The translations under genes were made by a program, and so were the position numbers. From Halogranum rubrum (GTDB lineage: Archaea > Halobacteriota > Halobacteria > Halobacteriales > Haloferacaceae), in contig NZ_FOTC01000001.1 of assembly GCF_900114455.1 (NCBI RefSeq), positions 1-64,000 on the forward strand: DNA of 64,000 nt, given 5' to 3'. Below the pieces are notes generated by a model. That model was not told the DNA's origin. It worked only from the letters and a program-made list of their open reading frames with translations, and did not search any database. Below are positions 16,563 to 26,488 of this stretch, one piece after another (positions within the stretch are counted from its first letter, which is position 1; each line of letters begins with the position of its first letter).

Positions 16563-16991
16563 ATGAGCAAACTCGACGAGTTCCTTGCAGGCGAGCGCAT
16601 CGACGACGTCGCGCTCTTCCTCACCCACGAGTATCTCGACGAAGAGGGCAAGATTGCCAACTACGGCCAAGAAGTAGAGAACGGCGTCGTCCTCGTCGTC
16701 CCCGGCGACGACGGCCGCGGGATGTTCGCCGCCGGAACCGGGATGGATGCGATGGACTTCGCACAGGGTGCGATGGGCAACCGCGGCGAAATCGATGCGG
16801 ACCTCGGCGGCGGCGAGTGCCCCGAGGCCGCATCCGACGAGAACCACAACGTGAAGTTCGTCTTCACCTTCGCCGAAGAGCAGAACGAGGAGGTCGGCGG
16901 CCTCTACGAGGAGGGCGACGTCATCCACGCCTACGCGCAGTGCGAGTGCGGAACGTCCTACTCGGACCGCTGGGTCGTCGGCGAGAAGTAA
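16563..16991 (+). CDS. DUF5807 family protein
   Basis: The 142-residue soluble acidic protein matches the haloarchaeal DUF5807 pattern: MSKLDEFLAGERIDDVALFL at the start, a VVLVVPGDDGRGMFAAGTG core and a C-terminal CECGTSYSDRWVVGEK with a CxC pair. A further Cys (GGECPEA, near residue 83) may join these to bind a metal or Fe-S cluster. Function unknown. Confidence 0.75.
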   Translation: MSKLDEFLAGERIDDVALFLTHEYLDEEGKIANYGQEVENGVVLVVPGDDGRGMFAAGTGMDAMDFAQGAMGNRGEIDADLGGGECPEAASDENHNVKFVFTFAEEQNEEVGGLYEEGDVIHAYAQCECGTSYSDRWVVGEK

Positions 16992-17075
16992 CTTCGACTC
17001 CTGACGTTCTGCATTCTCGACGCAAAATAGCGGAGTTCGGCGGTCGTTCGACCCGAAACGAAGGGGTTCGGAAGG

Positions 17076-18386
17076 CTATCGTTCGGTGTCGATGCCTTCG
17101 TCGTCAGTTTCCCCGTCGTCGGCGTCGTCGCCGTCGGGTTCCTCGTCGTCGACGACGTCGCCTTCGGTCTCTTCGACTTCTTCGGCCGCTTCAACCTCTT
17201 CGGCCACTCGCTCGAACGCCGCGAGGATGACGCGCTTCGCTGCAGAGCCCTGTGTCGACCAGTGGTGGGCGTAGTCGAGCATGTCGTCGTAGATGTCGGG
17301 TTTACAGCCAGCGGCCTTCGGGTGGCCGCCGCCGTTCACCTGGCCGGCCACCTCGTGGCAGTGTTCGAAGCCGTCGGTGCCGCGGATGCTCGCGCTCCCG
17401 GCGGGTTTGACGATGACCGCCGCGTCGGTTCCCTGCTCGCGGAGCGCCTCGGCGACTTCGTTCTGCGAACACCGGCCGTAGGTGACGCCGACCGTCCACG
17501 GGCCGACCTGCTTGATCTCGGCGCGACTGACGGCGAGGTCGATGAGTTGCTCTTTCTCGACGCGGCGCTCGGCGATGTACTCCTCGACGATGTCGGGCAA
17601 ATCCGCCCCGTACGCGCCGACGATGGTGACGTACTCCTCGGAACTCGTCCAGTAGGCGTAGTCGGCCAAGTCGTCGCTGCGAGGGTCCTCGCGAAGCCAC
17701 AGGTCGTGGTCGCGGGTGACGACGGCGAGGTCGGTGAACTTAGCATCGAAGTCGTAGTCCAGCGAGCGTAGGGCGACGTCGGTGGTACACTCCTCGTCGG
17801 AATCGCCGACGACGAGGTCCACGCCGGCCGCTCGGACCGCCGCGGCCACCTCGTCGCGCCACTGGTGGTGGTCGAACCAGCGAACCGACGAAGCGCGAGC
17901 GAGGAGGTCGTTCAGTTCCTCCTCGACGTACTTGTAGCGGTCCGGACAGAGGTCGCAGATGTAGACGTCGACGCCCTCGTCGGCGAACTCGGCGACACGG
18001 GCCATCTCGTCTTCGAGGTTGTGCGGCGACGCACCCACGAGTGCGACGGGCGACTCTTGTTCGAGTTCGTCTTCTTCGTCCTCGTCGTCGAGTGGCTCCT
18101 CGTCGGGTGTCGGACGCCCCTCGCTCGCCAGTCGCTCGGCGATGTCCTCCTCGAACGGTTCGACGTCGAGCGCGGCGTCGTACATCTCGCGGAGGAGGGC
18201 GACACAGCCCAGTCCGTCGGCGTCGGAGTCGGCGATGACGACGACTTCCGCGCCGTCGACGGCCTCCTGGACGCGTTCGTCGTCTCGGTCGTCGTCGAGC
18301 GAGTCGGGATAGAAGAATCCGGTCCCCGGAAGGAGCGACTTCCGTGAGAGGGAGAGGCTGCTGCTGTCGATGAGGTCGTCGTCCAT
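17076..18386 (-). CDS. DHH family phosphoesterase (RecJ-like)
   Basis: The 436-residue protein has DHH motif I DSDADGLG (53-60), a DLCPD motif near 145, the eponymous DHH in WFDHHQW, and the DHHA1 motif GGGHPKAAG near residue 355. Metal-dependent exonuclease or phosphodiesterase activity is expected. Haloarchaea encode several RecJ-like proteins, some acting with the replication machinery. Two long acidic stretches (residues 90-110 and the last 50) are halophilic insertions. The exact paralogue is not resolved. Confidence 0.88.
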   Translation of the reverse strand: MDDDLIDSSSLSLSRKSLLPGTGFFYPDSLDDDRDDERVQEAVDGAEVVVIADSDADGLGCVALLREMYDAALDVEPFEEDIAERLASEGRPTPDEEPLDDEDEEDELEQESPVALVGASPHNLEDEMARVAEFADEGVDVYICDLCPDRYKYVEEELNDLLARASSVRWFDHHQWRDEVAAAVRAAGVDLVVGDSDEECTTDVALRSLDYDFDAKFTDLAVVTRDHDLWLREDPRSDDLADYAYWTSSEEYVTIVGAYGADLPDIVEEYIAERRVEKEQLIDLAVSRAEIKQVGPWTVGVTYGRCSQNEVAEALREQGTDAAVIVKPAGSASIRGTDGFEHCHEVAGQVNGGGHPKAAGCKPDIYDDMLDYAHHWSTQGSAAKRVILAAFERVAEEVEAAEEVEETEGDVVDDEEPDGDDADDGETDDEGIDTER

Positions 18387-18447
18387 ACTGGCGAGTAGGT
18401 GGGTAGGGTGAAAACTCCCGTGCTCCGCCGGCCGCTCTTCGCGCCGC

Positions 18448-18882
18448 TTAGCGCTCTTCGTCGGCGAGTTGTCGGACGGTCAACACGGGCACCGGACAGG
18501 TGCGGACGACGCGTTCGGCGACGCTCCCGATGAGAAAGCGGTTCTCACCGTGTCGGCCACGAGTGCCCGTCGCGACCATGTCGGCGTCGACGTCGCGGGC
18601 GTAACTCGTCACTTCGGCGGCGGGACGCCCTTCGCGGACGGCCGTGTGGACCTCGCGGTCGGTCATCTCTCGGACGCTCTCCAGTGCTTCGTCGGCCTGT
18701 TCGGTGAGCGCCTCGCGCATCTCGTCGCGGAGGCGTTCGGGCGACGACTCTACCTCACCGGTGTCGACGACGGACAGGACGTGTACCTCGGCGTCGAACC
18801 GGTCGGCCACGTCGAGGGCGACGTCGACTGCCCGGCGGACGCTCTCGGAGCCATCCGTCGCGATGACGATGCGGTCGAACAT
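18448..18882 (-). CDS. universal stress protein UspA
   Basis: The 144-residue protein begins MFDRIVIATDGSESVRRAV and ends with the ATP-binding signature GTRGRHGENRFLIGSVAERV and CPVPVLTV. This fits the ATP-binding UspA type. The ATG at 18882 replaces a longer frame lacking halophilic composition. It is divergent from a second UspA gene 112 bp away; UspA proteins often pair as dimers. Confidence 0.92.
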   Translation of the reverse strand: MFDRIVIATDGSESVRRAVDVALDVADRFDAEVHVLSVVDTGEVESSPERLRDEMREALTEQADEALESVREMTDREVHTAVREGRPAAEVTSYARDVDADMVATGTRGRHGENRFLIGSVAERVVRTCPVPVLTVRQLADEER

Positions 18883-18994
18883 ACGCGGGGTTCGTCTCCC
18901 CGTCCCATAAAACTGCACTGCGTCTCTGACTCTCGCCGTCTCTCGACGTTCCGAACAGGTGAGTGTTTTTACCATCTCGGTCCACAGAGGGGGT

Positions 18995-19444
18995 ATGGAT
19001 GCACTCGACATCGGACTCGTGCTCGTCCCAGTCGACGGGAGCGAGGAGTCAGTAACTGCCGTCGAGTACGCGGCCGCCATCGCCGCCGAGTACGACGCGA
19101 CGGTCCACACCGTCCACGTCCTCGGCGAAGACGTCGTTCGCGCCATCGAGACGGACGCCGTCGACGAAGAAGAGGTGGCTGCCGAGAGCGAGGCGTTCAC
19201 CGAAACGGCGAGAGAGATTACGGACGCCCACGGCGTCGACCTCGCGACGTCGATGGCGTACGGGTTCTCGACACGGGTGAAGATGCGCCATCCCGGCAGC
19301 GTCGTCCTCGACACGGCCGAGGACCTCGACGCCGACTTCGTCGTCGTCCCCCGTGAACCGTTCTCCAGCGACCCCGGGAAGGTGCTAGAGAAAGCGGCCG
19401 AGTACGTACTCCTCTATGCGACCCAACCCGTGCTGTCGGTGTGA
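18995..19444 (+). CDS. UspA-like protein lacking the ATP-binding signature
   Basis: The 149-residue protein keeps the UspA start (LVLVPVDGSEESVTAVEYA) and strand order, ending YATQPVLSV. In place of the Gly-rich loop GxxG(9)G it has VVVPREPFSSDPGKVLEKAAEYV, so ATP binding is unlikely. Such UspA types may bind other ligands or partners. It is divergent from an ATP-type UspA gene. A TATA-like GTGTTTTTACC (18963-18973) lies 22-32 nt upstream. Confidence 0.85.
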   Translation: MDALDIGLVLVPVDGSEESVTAVEYAAAIAAEYDATVHTVHVLGEDVVRAIETDAVDEEEVAAESEAFTETAREITDAHGVDLATSMAYGFSTRVKMRHPGSVVLDTAEDLDADFVVVPREPFSSDPGKVLEKAAEYVLLYATQPVLSV

Positions 19445-19513
19445 ACGCGAGACTGGACGCAGAACGGCAAAGAGTAGAGCAGCGAAGAAAGAGAGCGACC
19501 GAGTGAACGCAGG

Positions 19514-20047
19514 TCAGGTCAGTCGAAGCGTCATCTCCAACTCGAAGCTCTCGGCGTCGCTCGTCTCGAAGCCGATCTTCTTGTAGAGCGACACCGCCGC
19601 ACGGTTCCAGCGTTCGACGGTCAGCCACACCTTCTTGACGTCGTTGGCTCGACCGTATCCTAACAGACCCTCGATGAGTCTCGTTCCGATTCCGGCCTGT
19701 TGGTACGCTTGGAGGACGAAGATGGCGAGTTCGTAGGCTCCTTCGTCGGCGGGAACTAACGTCGCGTGGCCTGCGGCTTGGTCGCCGTCCCACGCGATGA
19801 CGTTCAGACAGTCTCCCTTGAGGATGTTCTCTAACCAACTCCGGATGCGGTTCTCTCGCCCCGGTGGAATCCCCTGTGCGCGGTCTGCGGGGTCGAACTC
19901 CAGATACATCTCGACGAGCGCCTCCATCTCGTCTTCGTCGCCGTCGTACGGCCGTATCTCGATGGGCCGACCCTCGCGGTCCTCGAACTCGACCGGCGGT
20001 TCGTCGAACTCGCTCGCCGGTTCGTCGGGGTAGATTCGGTCGTTCAT
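19514..20047 (-). CDS. GNAT family N-acetyltransferase
   Basis: The 177-residue protein has the GNAT acetyl-CoA loop QQAGIGTRLIEGLLGYGR at about 115-132, preceded by strand YELAIFVLQ and followed by VWLTVERWNRAAVSLYKKIGF. It is likely a protein or small-molecule acetyltransferase. Its ATG overlaps the upstream UspA stop by 4 nt, so acetylation and stress response are co-expressed, which recalls Pat-type lysine acetyltransferases found with Usp domains. The substrate is unknown. Confidence 0.88.
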   Translation of the reverse strand: MNDRIYPDEPASEFDEPPVEFEDREGRPIEIRPYDGDEDEMEALVEMYLEFDPADRAQGIPPGRENRIRSWLENILKGDCLNVIAWDGDQAAGHATLVPADEGAYELAIFVLQAYQQAGIGTRLIEGLLGYGRANDVKKVWLTVERWNRAAVSLYKKIGFETSDAESFELEMTLRLT

Positions 20048-20412
20048 CGCACTAGTTTCACCGTCACGTGAGAGTTCAGGAGGACGAACTCGGCGATGCC
20101 ACCGATGTTTATCTTTCCCATCGGACTGGTTTCGCCGCCGCCGAGAGCAATCTGGTCGAAGCCTTCCTCCTCGGCGATGTCGACGATACGGCTCCCCGGA
20201 TCACCGTCGACGTGGCGGATGTCGGCGCCGAGGTCGGCCTCGTCGAGGACGGCGCGAACCTGTGACTCGATGTCGTCGGGTGAGACGTCGGTGTTCGGAT
20301 TCTCCACGATGGCGACGGTGAGGTCGTCGCCGGCGGCGAGTGCGCGCTCGACGGTCTGTTCCAGCGCGCGGATGGAGTCCTCACTCCCACCGATACCCAG
20401 CAGTATCTTCAT
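20044..20412 (-). CDS. UspA-like protein, short form
   Basis: The 122-residue protein starts MKILLGIGGSEDSIRALEQT and ends with a Gly-rich GGGETSPMGKINIGGIAEFV segment and SHVTVKLV, the general UspA layout. The loop keeps several glycines and could bind a nucleotide. It is first in a two-gene operon: its stop overlaps the start of the GNAT acetyltransferase gene by 4 nt. Confidence 0.85.
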   Translation of the reverse strand: MKILLGIGGSEDSIRALEQTVERALAAGDDLTVAIVENPNTDVSPDDIESQVRAVLDEADLGADIRHVDGDPGSRIVDIAEEEGFDQIALGGGETSPMGKINIGGIAEFVLLNSHVTVKLVR

Positions 20413-20521
20413 GGCCGAGGGGTCGGCGTCGTGATAGAAAACAGTTTCTCGTGTTCGAACGGAATCGAGACCGATTCGGCGCACGACAACCCTTTTGCAC
20501 CCCGCCGGGCAAGGGCGGTTG

Positions 20522-21250
20522 ATGACCGACGACCCCGCGCCGACGGCCGACTTCGACGACGAGACGGCTGGCACGGAGAGAGAGACGGAGTCGACAGAGT
20601 CGAACGAGCGACCGGAGCAGGTGACTAAGTCGGCCGAGTCGAGTGAATCCACTGATTCGACCGATTCGACTGGGTCGACCGATTCGACCGATTCGACCGA
20701 CTCACTCGACCAAGACGTCGCCGACGAGGTCCCCGAAGACGTGCGCAAGTACGAGCGTTTCAAGAAGATGGACGGCGCGCAGTACGACCGCGTCAACTCG
20801 TTCCTGCGCGAGCGCACCTACATCACCGCCCGCGAGTGGGCTATCGCGCGTCTCTGTGCGGACTTCCGGACCGAGACGGGCGTCGAGATGACGAAGATCG
20901 GCAAGAACCTCCCGCGTCTCATCCCCTTCATGACCGACACCTACACGCCGCAGGCGGTCAATCAGGCCCGCTCGTCGTTCGAGGGAAAGGTCAAGCAGTC
21001 CGGCGCGACGTTCCTCTACGGCGCGATGTGCGGCTTCTTCACCGCAGAGGAACTGGACGAGATGATGTACGAGGTGACCGAAGTCGCGAAGTTCCTCTTG
21101 GAAGTCGAGGGCGTCGATCTCTCGGTCGAGGACGAACTGGAGGCCGAAGACCGTATCTCGCGGGTGATGCGCGAGGTGCGAAAAGAGAGCGCGCAGTTAC
21201 GGAGCGAGGAAGTCGAGTGTCCCGAGTGTGGACACGTCCACGAACCTTGA
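20522..21250 (+). CDS. DUF5806 family protein with Ser-Thr-Asp repeat N-terminus
   Basis: The 242-residue protein has a low-complexity acidic N-terminus (about 1-70) with repeated STD triplets, then a conserved mostly helical domain (YERFKKMDGAQYDRVNSFLR to about residue 210), and ends with a CPECGHVH zinc-knuckle half. It matches the haloarchaeal DUF5806 pattern. Function unknown; the CxxC pair suggests a metal site. Confidence 0.8.
   Translation: MTDDPAPTADFDDETAGTERETESTESNERPEQVTKSAESSESTDSTDSTGSTDSTDSTDSLDQDVADEVPEDVRKYERFKKMDGAQYDRVNSFLRERTYITAREWAIARLCADFRTETGVEMTKIGKNLPRLIPFMTDTYTPQAVNQARSSFEGKVKQSGATFLYGAMCGFFTAEELDEMMYEVTEVAKFLLEVEGVDLSVEDELEAEDRISRVMREVRKESAQLRSEEVECPECGHVHEP
20654..20698 (+). 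repeat. 9-bp coding tandem repeat
   Basis: Five units of the 9-mer GATTCGACC (variants GATTCGACT and GGGTCGACC) run in frame through the DUF5806 gene and encode the STD triplets. The near-identical DNA copies suggest recent slippage expansion. Confidence 0.7.
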
Positions 21251-21316
21251 ACTGACGTCTCCTCGTCGCTCGGGCTGACCGCGTACTTCACGAACTCACG
21301 TGCGCGCGGCGAGTTA

Positions 21317-21469
21317 TCAGATACTCTCGACGAACTTGCAGTTGTGACAGCGTCTCGCGTCCTCGTTCAGTTTCGAGTACCCGACTCGTCGAACGCCACC
21401 GATTGCTCGCGTCTTCTTCACCCAGGTGTGGCCACACGCCGGACACTCTACTCGTCGTTTCGTCGCCAT
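21317..21469 (-). CDS. 50-residue zinc-ribbon protein
   Basis: A 51-codon frame on the minus strand encodes a protein starting MATKRRVECPACGHTW and ending RRCHNCKFVESI. The two knuckles CPAC (9-12) and CHNC (41-44) form a four-cysteine zinc ribbon, and the region between is basic (KKTRAIGGVRRVGYSK). The size, charge and ribbon resemble small nucleic-acid or ribosome-associated zinc proteins of haloarchaea. It lies between the DUF5806 gene and a hypothetical gene. The intact ribbon makes a chance frame unlikely. Confidence 0.7.
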   Translation of the reverse strand: MATKRRVECPACGHTWVKKTRAIGGVRRVGYSKLNEDARRCHNCKFVESI

Positions 21470-21577
21470 ATCCGACACGTGGCTCGGTGGAGACAAAGTA
21501 AACCGTAGCTTACGCCGCGTGTGCGGGGCGGTATGCTCACGTTGCCGTCGCTTCAGCGCGTCTCGGACACGTTTCGA

Positions 21578-22054
21578 CTACTCCGGAAACAACAACTCGG
21601 GGTCGGTCTGCGTGAACGTCACGTGTTCGTCGTCCGACAGCGGACGGACGTGCACCTGCATCTGTCCCTCCTCCGTCGCTCGCTCGACCATCATCTGTGC
21701 GTCCTCGACACCGTAGTACAGCGGCGTCAGGACGACGCGGTTCGTCGCCGTCGACTTCGTGGCGAGAACGAGGAAGACGACGCCGCCCTCCTGTGCGCGA
21801 AAGACCTCGTACTCGTCGAACTCGCTTCCGTCGACCCACGAGGAGACGGCTTCGTACTCGTCGCCGGGGACGAGGACGGTGAGACCGAACTGTCCGTCTC
21901 TGCGCTCTTGGACCGACGGGAGCGCGTTCACGTCGCCGGGATGCAGTTCGAGCGTCTCCCAGCCCTCGTCGCGATACTCCGCCGCTGTGGCTTCCATGTC
22001 CTCGACGACACCCTCCCAGACGTCGAGTACCCCCGTGAGCGGATGGTTGTCCAT
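21578..22054 (-). CDS. conserved haloarchaeal hypothetical protein
   Basis: The 158-residue acidic soluble protein starts [20 protein letters not shown] and has the conserved-looking segments [16 protein letters not shown] and [18 protein letters not shown]. No catalytic motif is evident. The ATG at 22054 was chosen because the upstream extension is Arg-rich. It is divergent from the ABC transporter operon. Function unknown. Confidence 0.7.
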   Translation of the reverse strand: MDNHPLTGVLDVWEGVVEDMEATAAEYRDEGWETLELHPGDVNALPSVQERRDGQFGLTVLVPGDEYEAVSSWVDGSEFDEYEVFRAQEGGVVFLVLATKSTATNRVVLTPLYYGVEDAQMMVERATEEGQMQVHVRPLSDDEHVTFTQTDPELLFPE

Positions 22055-22195
22055 GCCACACCGTCGACGAGGCGAACGGGAAAAACGTTCGCTTCCCGCT
22101 CGTGGGGCGGTTTCCCACACGTGCTTCTGGCGAACGTTGACGCGAGCGATAGATGTGAAAAGCTATTTGCGGGCCGCCGGGGGAATCCTGTGGTA

Positions 22196-24640
22196 ATGGA
22201 TGACTTACTCACTCTCTCGAATCTCCGGACGCAGTTCTCGACCGACCGTGGGCAGGTCAAAGCGGTCGACGGTGTGGACCTGACCATTCGCGAAGGCGAG
22301 ACCGTCGGACTCGTCGGTGAGTCCGGGTCGGGTAAGAGCGTCACGGCGCTCTCGGCGATGGGCCTCGTCGACGAACCGGGCGACATCGTCGGCGGCGAGG
22401 TGACCCTCCGGGCACCCGACCTCGCCGAGTCGTTCCGCGACCAGTATCGCAACCCGAAGTTCGTCGACGGCGACGTCGTCGACCTCACTGCCGCCCCTGA
22501 GGAGGCACTCCGCTCCATCCGTGGCGACGCGATGAGTATGATCTTCCAGGACCCCATGACCTCGCTCAACCCGGCGCTCACGGTCGGCGAGCAGGTCGAA
22601 GAGTCGCTCCGTCTCCACCAGTACGGCAACCGAAAGAAGGACACCTGGCTCAACGGCGTCCGCGAACTCCTGCCGAAGATAGGCGGGAAAGACATCGACG
22701 AGGAGGTGCTTGACCGCACCGTCGACGTCCTCTCCGAGGTCGGCATCCCGGAGCCAACCTCCCGCGTCGACGAGTACCCCCACGAGTTCTCCGGCGGGAT
22801 GCGGCAACGCGTGCTCATCGCCATCGCCCTCGCCTGTCGCCCCCGTCTGCTCGTCGCCGACGAACCGACGACGGCACTCGACGTGACGATTCAAGCACAG
22901 ATTCTCGAACTCATCAACGAGTTGCAAGAGGAGTTGGGGATGTCCGTCCTGATGATCACCCACGACCTCGGCGTCGTCGCCGAGACCTGTGACCGCGTCG
23001 CCGTCATGTACGCGGGCGAAATCGTCGAAGAGGGACCGGTCGAAGAGATATTCCAGAACCCCTCGCATCCCTACACCTACACGCTCTTGGAGTCGATTCC
23101 GACGGAGGACAAAGAGCGCCTCACGCCCATCACGGGCAACGTCCCGGACCTCATCGACATGCCCGATGGCTGTCACTTCGCGCCGCGGTGTCCGTGGGCG
23201 ACCGAGGAGTGTACCCAAGGCGAGATTCCGTTTCTCCAACACGGCCCCGACGACGTGGACCACCGTTCGAAGTGTATCCTCGAAGAGTTCGACACCGACG
23301 AGTACGGCGGCGACGAGGCGCTCTCGACGAGCGACAACGACATCGGCGCGCCGCTCCTCGAAGCGCAGGGCGTGAAGAAACACTTCTCGCGGGCCGACGG
23401 CCTGCTCGACGAGTGGCTCGGCCTCGACGGTGCGAGCGTGAAAGCCGTCGACGGCGTCGACTTCACCGTCTACGAAGGCGAGACGCTCGGTCTCGTCGGC
23501 GAGTCCGGATGTGGAAAGTCGACCACAGGTCGGACGCTGCTCAAACTGCTCGAACCCACCGAGGGCCGCGTCGTCTTCGCGGGCGAGGACCTGACCGACC
23601 TCGACGGGTCGGCGATGCGAGAGAAGCGCCGCGACCTCCAGATGATCTTCCAGGATCCGATGTCGAGTCTGGACCCCCGGATGACTGTCGGGCAGATTAT
23701 CACTGAGCCGCTGAAGATTCACGACTTACCCGAGGCGGAACCGTCGGACGGGCAATCTCGTCGCCAGCAGCGCAAGGACCGCGTCGCCGAGTTGATGGAG
23801 GCCGTCGGTCTCGAACCGGGACAGGTCGACCGCTACCCCCACGAGATGTCCGGCGGGCAGCGCCAGCGTGTCGGCATCGCCCGTGCGCTCGCCGTCGACC
23901 CGGATTTCATCGTCGCCGACGAACCCGTCTCCGCACTCGACGTGAGCGTGCAGGCGCAGATTCTCAACCTCATGGAAGATTTACAGGACGAGTTCGGCCT
24001 CACCTACCTGTTCATCGCCCACGACCTCTCTGTCGTCCGGCACATCTGCGACCGCATCGCCGTAATGTACCTCGGCGAAATCGTCGAGACGGCCGACACC
24101 GACGACCTGTTCGACGACCCGAAACATCCCTACACGCAGGCGCTGCTCTCGGCGATTCCCGACCCCGACCCGACCGTCTCGCGGGACCGAATCATCCTCG
24201 AAGGCGACGTCCCGTCGCCCATCAACCCGCCATCGGGGTGTCACTTCCGGACGCGGTGTCCGCAGGTCATCCCGCCCGAAGACGTCGACATCGACCAAGA
24301 GACGTACCGCGAGGTGATGGACCTCCGCCAGCGCGTCGAGAGTCGAAATATCGACCTCGATGCCGCCGAAGGCGAGACTACGCAGGCGAGTGGGCACCAG
24401 GCGGCCGCCGACGGTGGCCGTCCCGCCGCCGCAGCGTTGCGAGCGCGGTTCTTCGACACCGGCCTGACGGGCGAGAACCGCGCCGTCGTCGACGAAGCGC
24501 TCGCCGCCCTCGTCGACGAGGACTGGGAAGCGGCCGAATCCCGCCTGCGCGACCGCTTCGAGAGCGTCTGTGAACGGAAGAATCCGGCGCTCGGAGAGAA
24601 CCCGCACCCGGCGGCCTGTCATCTCTACGAGCAGGACTGA
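22196..24640 (+). CDS. oligopeptide/dipeptide ABC transporter, two fused ATPase domains
   Basis: The 814-residue protein joins DppD- and DppF-like ATPases that are usually separate. Domain 1 (about 1-345) has Walker [20 protein letters not shown], signature SGGMRQRV and the oligopeptide C-motif [10 protein letters not shown]. Domain 2 (about 390-690) has [20 protein letters not shown], signature SGGQRQRV and [10 protein letters not shown]. The first domain carries an insertion before its Q-loop (about 70-95), and about 130 residues of unknown role extend the C-terminus. It heads the import operon; receptor and permeases follow. Confidence 0.93.
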   Translation: MDDLLTLSNLRTQFSTDRGQVKAVDGVDLTIREGETVGLVGESGSGKSVTALSAMGLVDEPGDIVGGEVTLRAPDLAESFRDQYRNPKFVDGDVVDLTAAPEEALRSIRGDAMSMIFQDPMTSLNPALTVGEQVEESLRLHQYGNRKKDTWLNGVRELLPKIGGKDIDEEVLDRTVDVLSEVGIPEPTSRVDEYPHEFSGGMRQRVLIAIALACRPRLLVADEPTTALDVTIQAQILELINELQEELGMSVLMITHDLGVVAETCDRVAVMYAGEIVEEGPVEEIFQNPSHPYTYTLLESIPTEDKERLTPITGNVPDLIDMPDGCHFAPRCPWATEECTQGEIPFLQHGPDDVDHRSKCILEEFDTDEYGGDEALSTSDNDIGAPLLEAQGVKKHFSRADGLLDEWLGLDGASVKAVDGVDFTVYEGETLGLVGESGCGKSTTGRTLLKLLEPTEGRVVFAGEDLTDLDGSAMREKRRDLQMIFQDPMSSLDPRMTVGQIITEPLKIHDLPEAEPSDGQSRRQQRKDRVAELMEAVGLEPGQVDRYPHEMSGGQRQRVGIARALAVDPDFIVADEPVSALDVSVQAQILNLMEDLQDEFGLTYLFIAHDLSVVRHICDRIAVMYLGEIVETADTDDLFDDPKHPYTQALLSAIPDPDPTVSRDRIILEGDVPSPINPPSGCHFRTRCPQVIPPEDVDIDQETYREVMDLRQRVESRNIDLDAAEGETTQASGHQAAADGGRPAAAALRARFFDTGLTGENRAVVDEALAALVDEDWEAAESRLRDRFESVCERKNPALGENPHPAACHLYEQD

Positions 24641-24710
24641 CGATACTCTTACCTAGTATCTCCTTTACTTCCGGGTGCGTTTCTCTATACTCCTCGGTAT
24701 GACTATCGAT

Positions 24711-24718
24711 AGTTTTAG
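24711..24718 (+). promoter_or_regulatory. TATA-like box before the receptor gene
   Basis: AGTTTTAG lies 25-32 nt before the ATG at 24743. A separate promoter would let the binding protein be made in excess over the ATPase, as is usual for such systems. Confidence 0.4.
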
Positions 24719-24742
24719 GAATGAAGTGTATGATGTGCTCGT

Positions 24743-26467
24743 ATGCCACGCGATAGCTCTGTCAATCGTCGCAGTTTCCTGAAAGCGGCTGGCGGTGCGG
24801 CGGCCGCTGCAACGCTCGCAGGCTGTGCAGCCGACCCCGACGAAACGACCTCCGGCTCCGACGGCGGAGCTGGTGACGGCGGGTCCAACGCTACCGACGG
24901 CGGCGACGGTAGCGACGGCGGCAGTGGTGGAGACGTCCTCACGTACGCCCGCGGGAACGACTCGGGAACGCTCGACCCGCAGAACACGACCAGCGGGGAG
25001 GACGTGAAGGTCACGAACCAGCTGTACGACCAGCTCATCATGTTCAAGCCCGGCGAGACGTCGCTTCGCAAGGGGCTCGCGACCGACTGGTCGCTCGACG
25101 GTACGACGACGACGCTCACGCTCCGAGAGGGCGTCACGTTCCACAACGGCGAGGAGTTCACCGCCGCGGACGTCGTCGCGACGTACAACCGCTTCGTCAA
25201 CCCCGACTACGAGCACTACCCGGGCGACGACTACACGTCGGCCTACGGCCCGTTCACGCTCGGTAACTGGATAGAGGAGGTCACCACCGACGGCGAGTAC
25301 AAGGTGACGATGCAGATGACCCAGAAGTACGCGCCGTTCCTCCGCAACCTCGCGATGTTCGCGGCGTCCATCCTCTCGAAGAAGGCCATAGAGGAGAAGG
25401 GGACGGACCTCAAGAGCGAACCAGTCGGGACGGGACCGTTCCAGTTCGAGGGGTGGGACACCTCCAACCAGCGCATCCGTCTCTCGGCGAACGACGACTA
25501 CTGGGGTGACGCGCCGCAGGTCGGCGAAGTCGTCTTCACGGCCGTCGCTCAGAACTCCACTCGCGCCCAGACGCTCGACTCCGGCGGTGCCGACATCATC
25601 GACGGTATCGGCGCGCAGGCGTCGAAAGTCGTCTCGAACTCCTCGAACGCCGAACTCGTCGAGAAGGCCGGCATCAACGTCGGCTACATGGCGTTCAACA
25701 TGGCGAAAGTCGAAGAGTTCCAGGACAAGAAGGTCCGACAGGCAATCAGCTACGCCATCGACACGAAGGCCATCGTCGACACCATCTACAAGGGCATCGC
25801 CGAGCAGGCCAGTCAGCCAATCCCCTCGAACGTCATGGGGTACAACGACGACCTGAGTCCGTACGGGCAGGACCTCGACAAGGCACAGTCGCTGCTCGAA
25901 GAGGCCGGTTACGGTGACGGCTTCAGCTTCGAACTCGCGACGTTCAAGAACCCGCGGGCGTACAACCCGTCGCCGATTCAGGCGGCCCAGACGGTCAAGT
26001 CCAACCTGCAGGAGGTGGGCATCGAAGTCAGCATCAACCAGCAGTCGTTCAACCCGTTCCTCGACTACACGTCGGCGGGTAAGCACGACGCCTGTTTCCT
26101 CGGGTGGATGACCGACAACGCCGACCCGGACAACTTCTTCTACGCCCTGCTGCACCCCGGCATCTCCACCGACGACGTGCCGGACGGACAGGACTACGTC
26201 GGCTTCGACACCGAGGACTTCAACACGCTCAACGTCGCCGCGTGGGCTAACACCGACTACATGACGCTCGTCGAGGACGCCCAGACCACCTACGACGAGG
26301 CGACGCGCAAGGAGAAGTACAACCAGGCGGCACAGCTCGCACACGACGAGGCTCCGTGGGTCTTCATCGACCACGCGAAGGAACTTCGCGGTGTCGCGAA
26401 CGGCGTCGAAGGGTTCACGCTCGCACCCATCAGCGGACCGTTCCTGAACCTCGTCAGCCTCAACTAA
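24743..26467 (+). CDS. ABC transporter substrate-binding lipoprotein, family 5
   Basis: The 574-residue protein carries a Tat signal with NRRSFLK and lipobox LAGC (about residues 8-28), so it is exported folded and lipid-anchored. An Asp/Gly/Ser-rich linker follows. The mature part is an SBP_bac_5 protein with segments LREGVTFHNGEEFTAADVV and the C-terminal DEAPWVFIDHAKELRGV. It binds oligopeptides or similar ligands and delivers them to the permeases encoded downstream. The specific ligand is unknown. Confidence 0.94.
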   Translation: MPRDSSVNRRSFLKAAGGAAAAATLAGCAADPDETTSGSDGGAGDGGSNATDGGDGSDGGSGGDVLTYARGNDSGTLDPQNTTSGEDVKVTNQLYDQLIMFKPGETSLRKGLATDWSLDGTTTTLTLREGVTFHNGEEFTAADVVATYNRFVNPDYEHYPGDDYTSAYGPFTLGNWIEEVTTDGEYKVTMQMTQKYAPFLRNLAMFAASILSKKAIEEKGTDLKSEPVGTGPFQFEGWDTSNQRIRLSANDDYWGDAPQVGEVVFTAVAQNSTRAQTLDSGGADIIDGIGAQASKVVSNSSNAELVEKAGINVGYMAFNMAKVEEFQDKKVRQAISYAIDTKAIVDTIYKGIAEQASQPIPSNVMGYNDDLSPYGQDLDKAQSLLEEAGYGDGFSFELATFKNPRAYNPSPIQAAQTVKSNLQEVGIEVSINQQSFNPFLDYTSAGKHDACFLGWMTDNADPDNFFYALLHPGISTDDVPDGQDYVGFDTEDFNTLNVAAWANTDYMTLVEDAQTTYDEATRKEKYNQAAQLAHDEAPWVFIDHAKELRGVANGVEGFTLAPISGPFLNLVSLN

Positions 26468-26488
26468 CTCACTCCCACTTCCTTTATC

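Noticed and set aside
22205-23722. 505-codon minus-strand frame opposite the fused ATPase
   Set aside because: Antisense to well-conserved ABC motifs, with no motif of its own.
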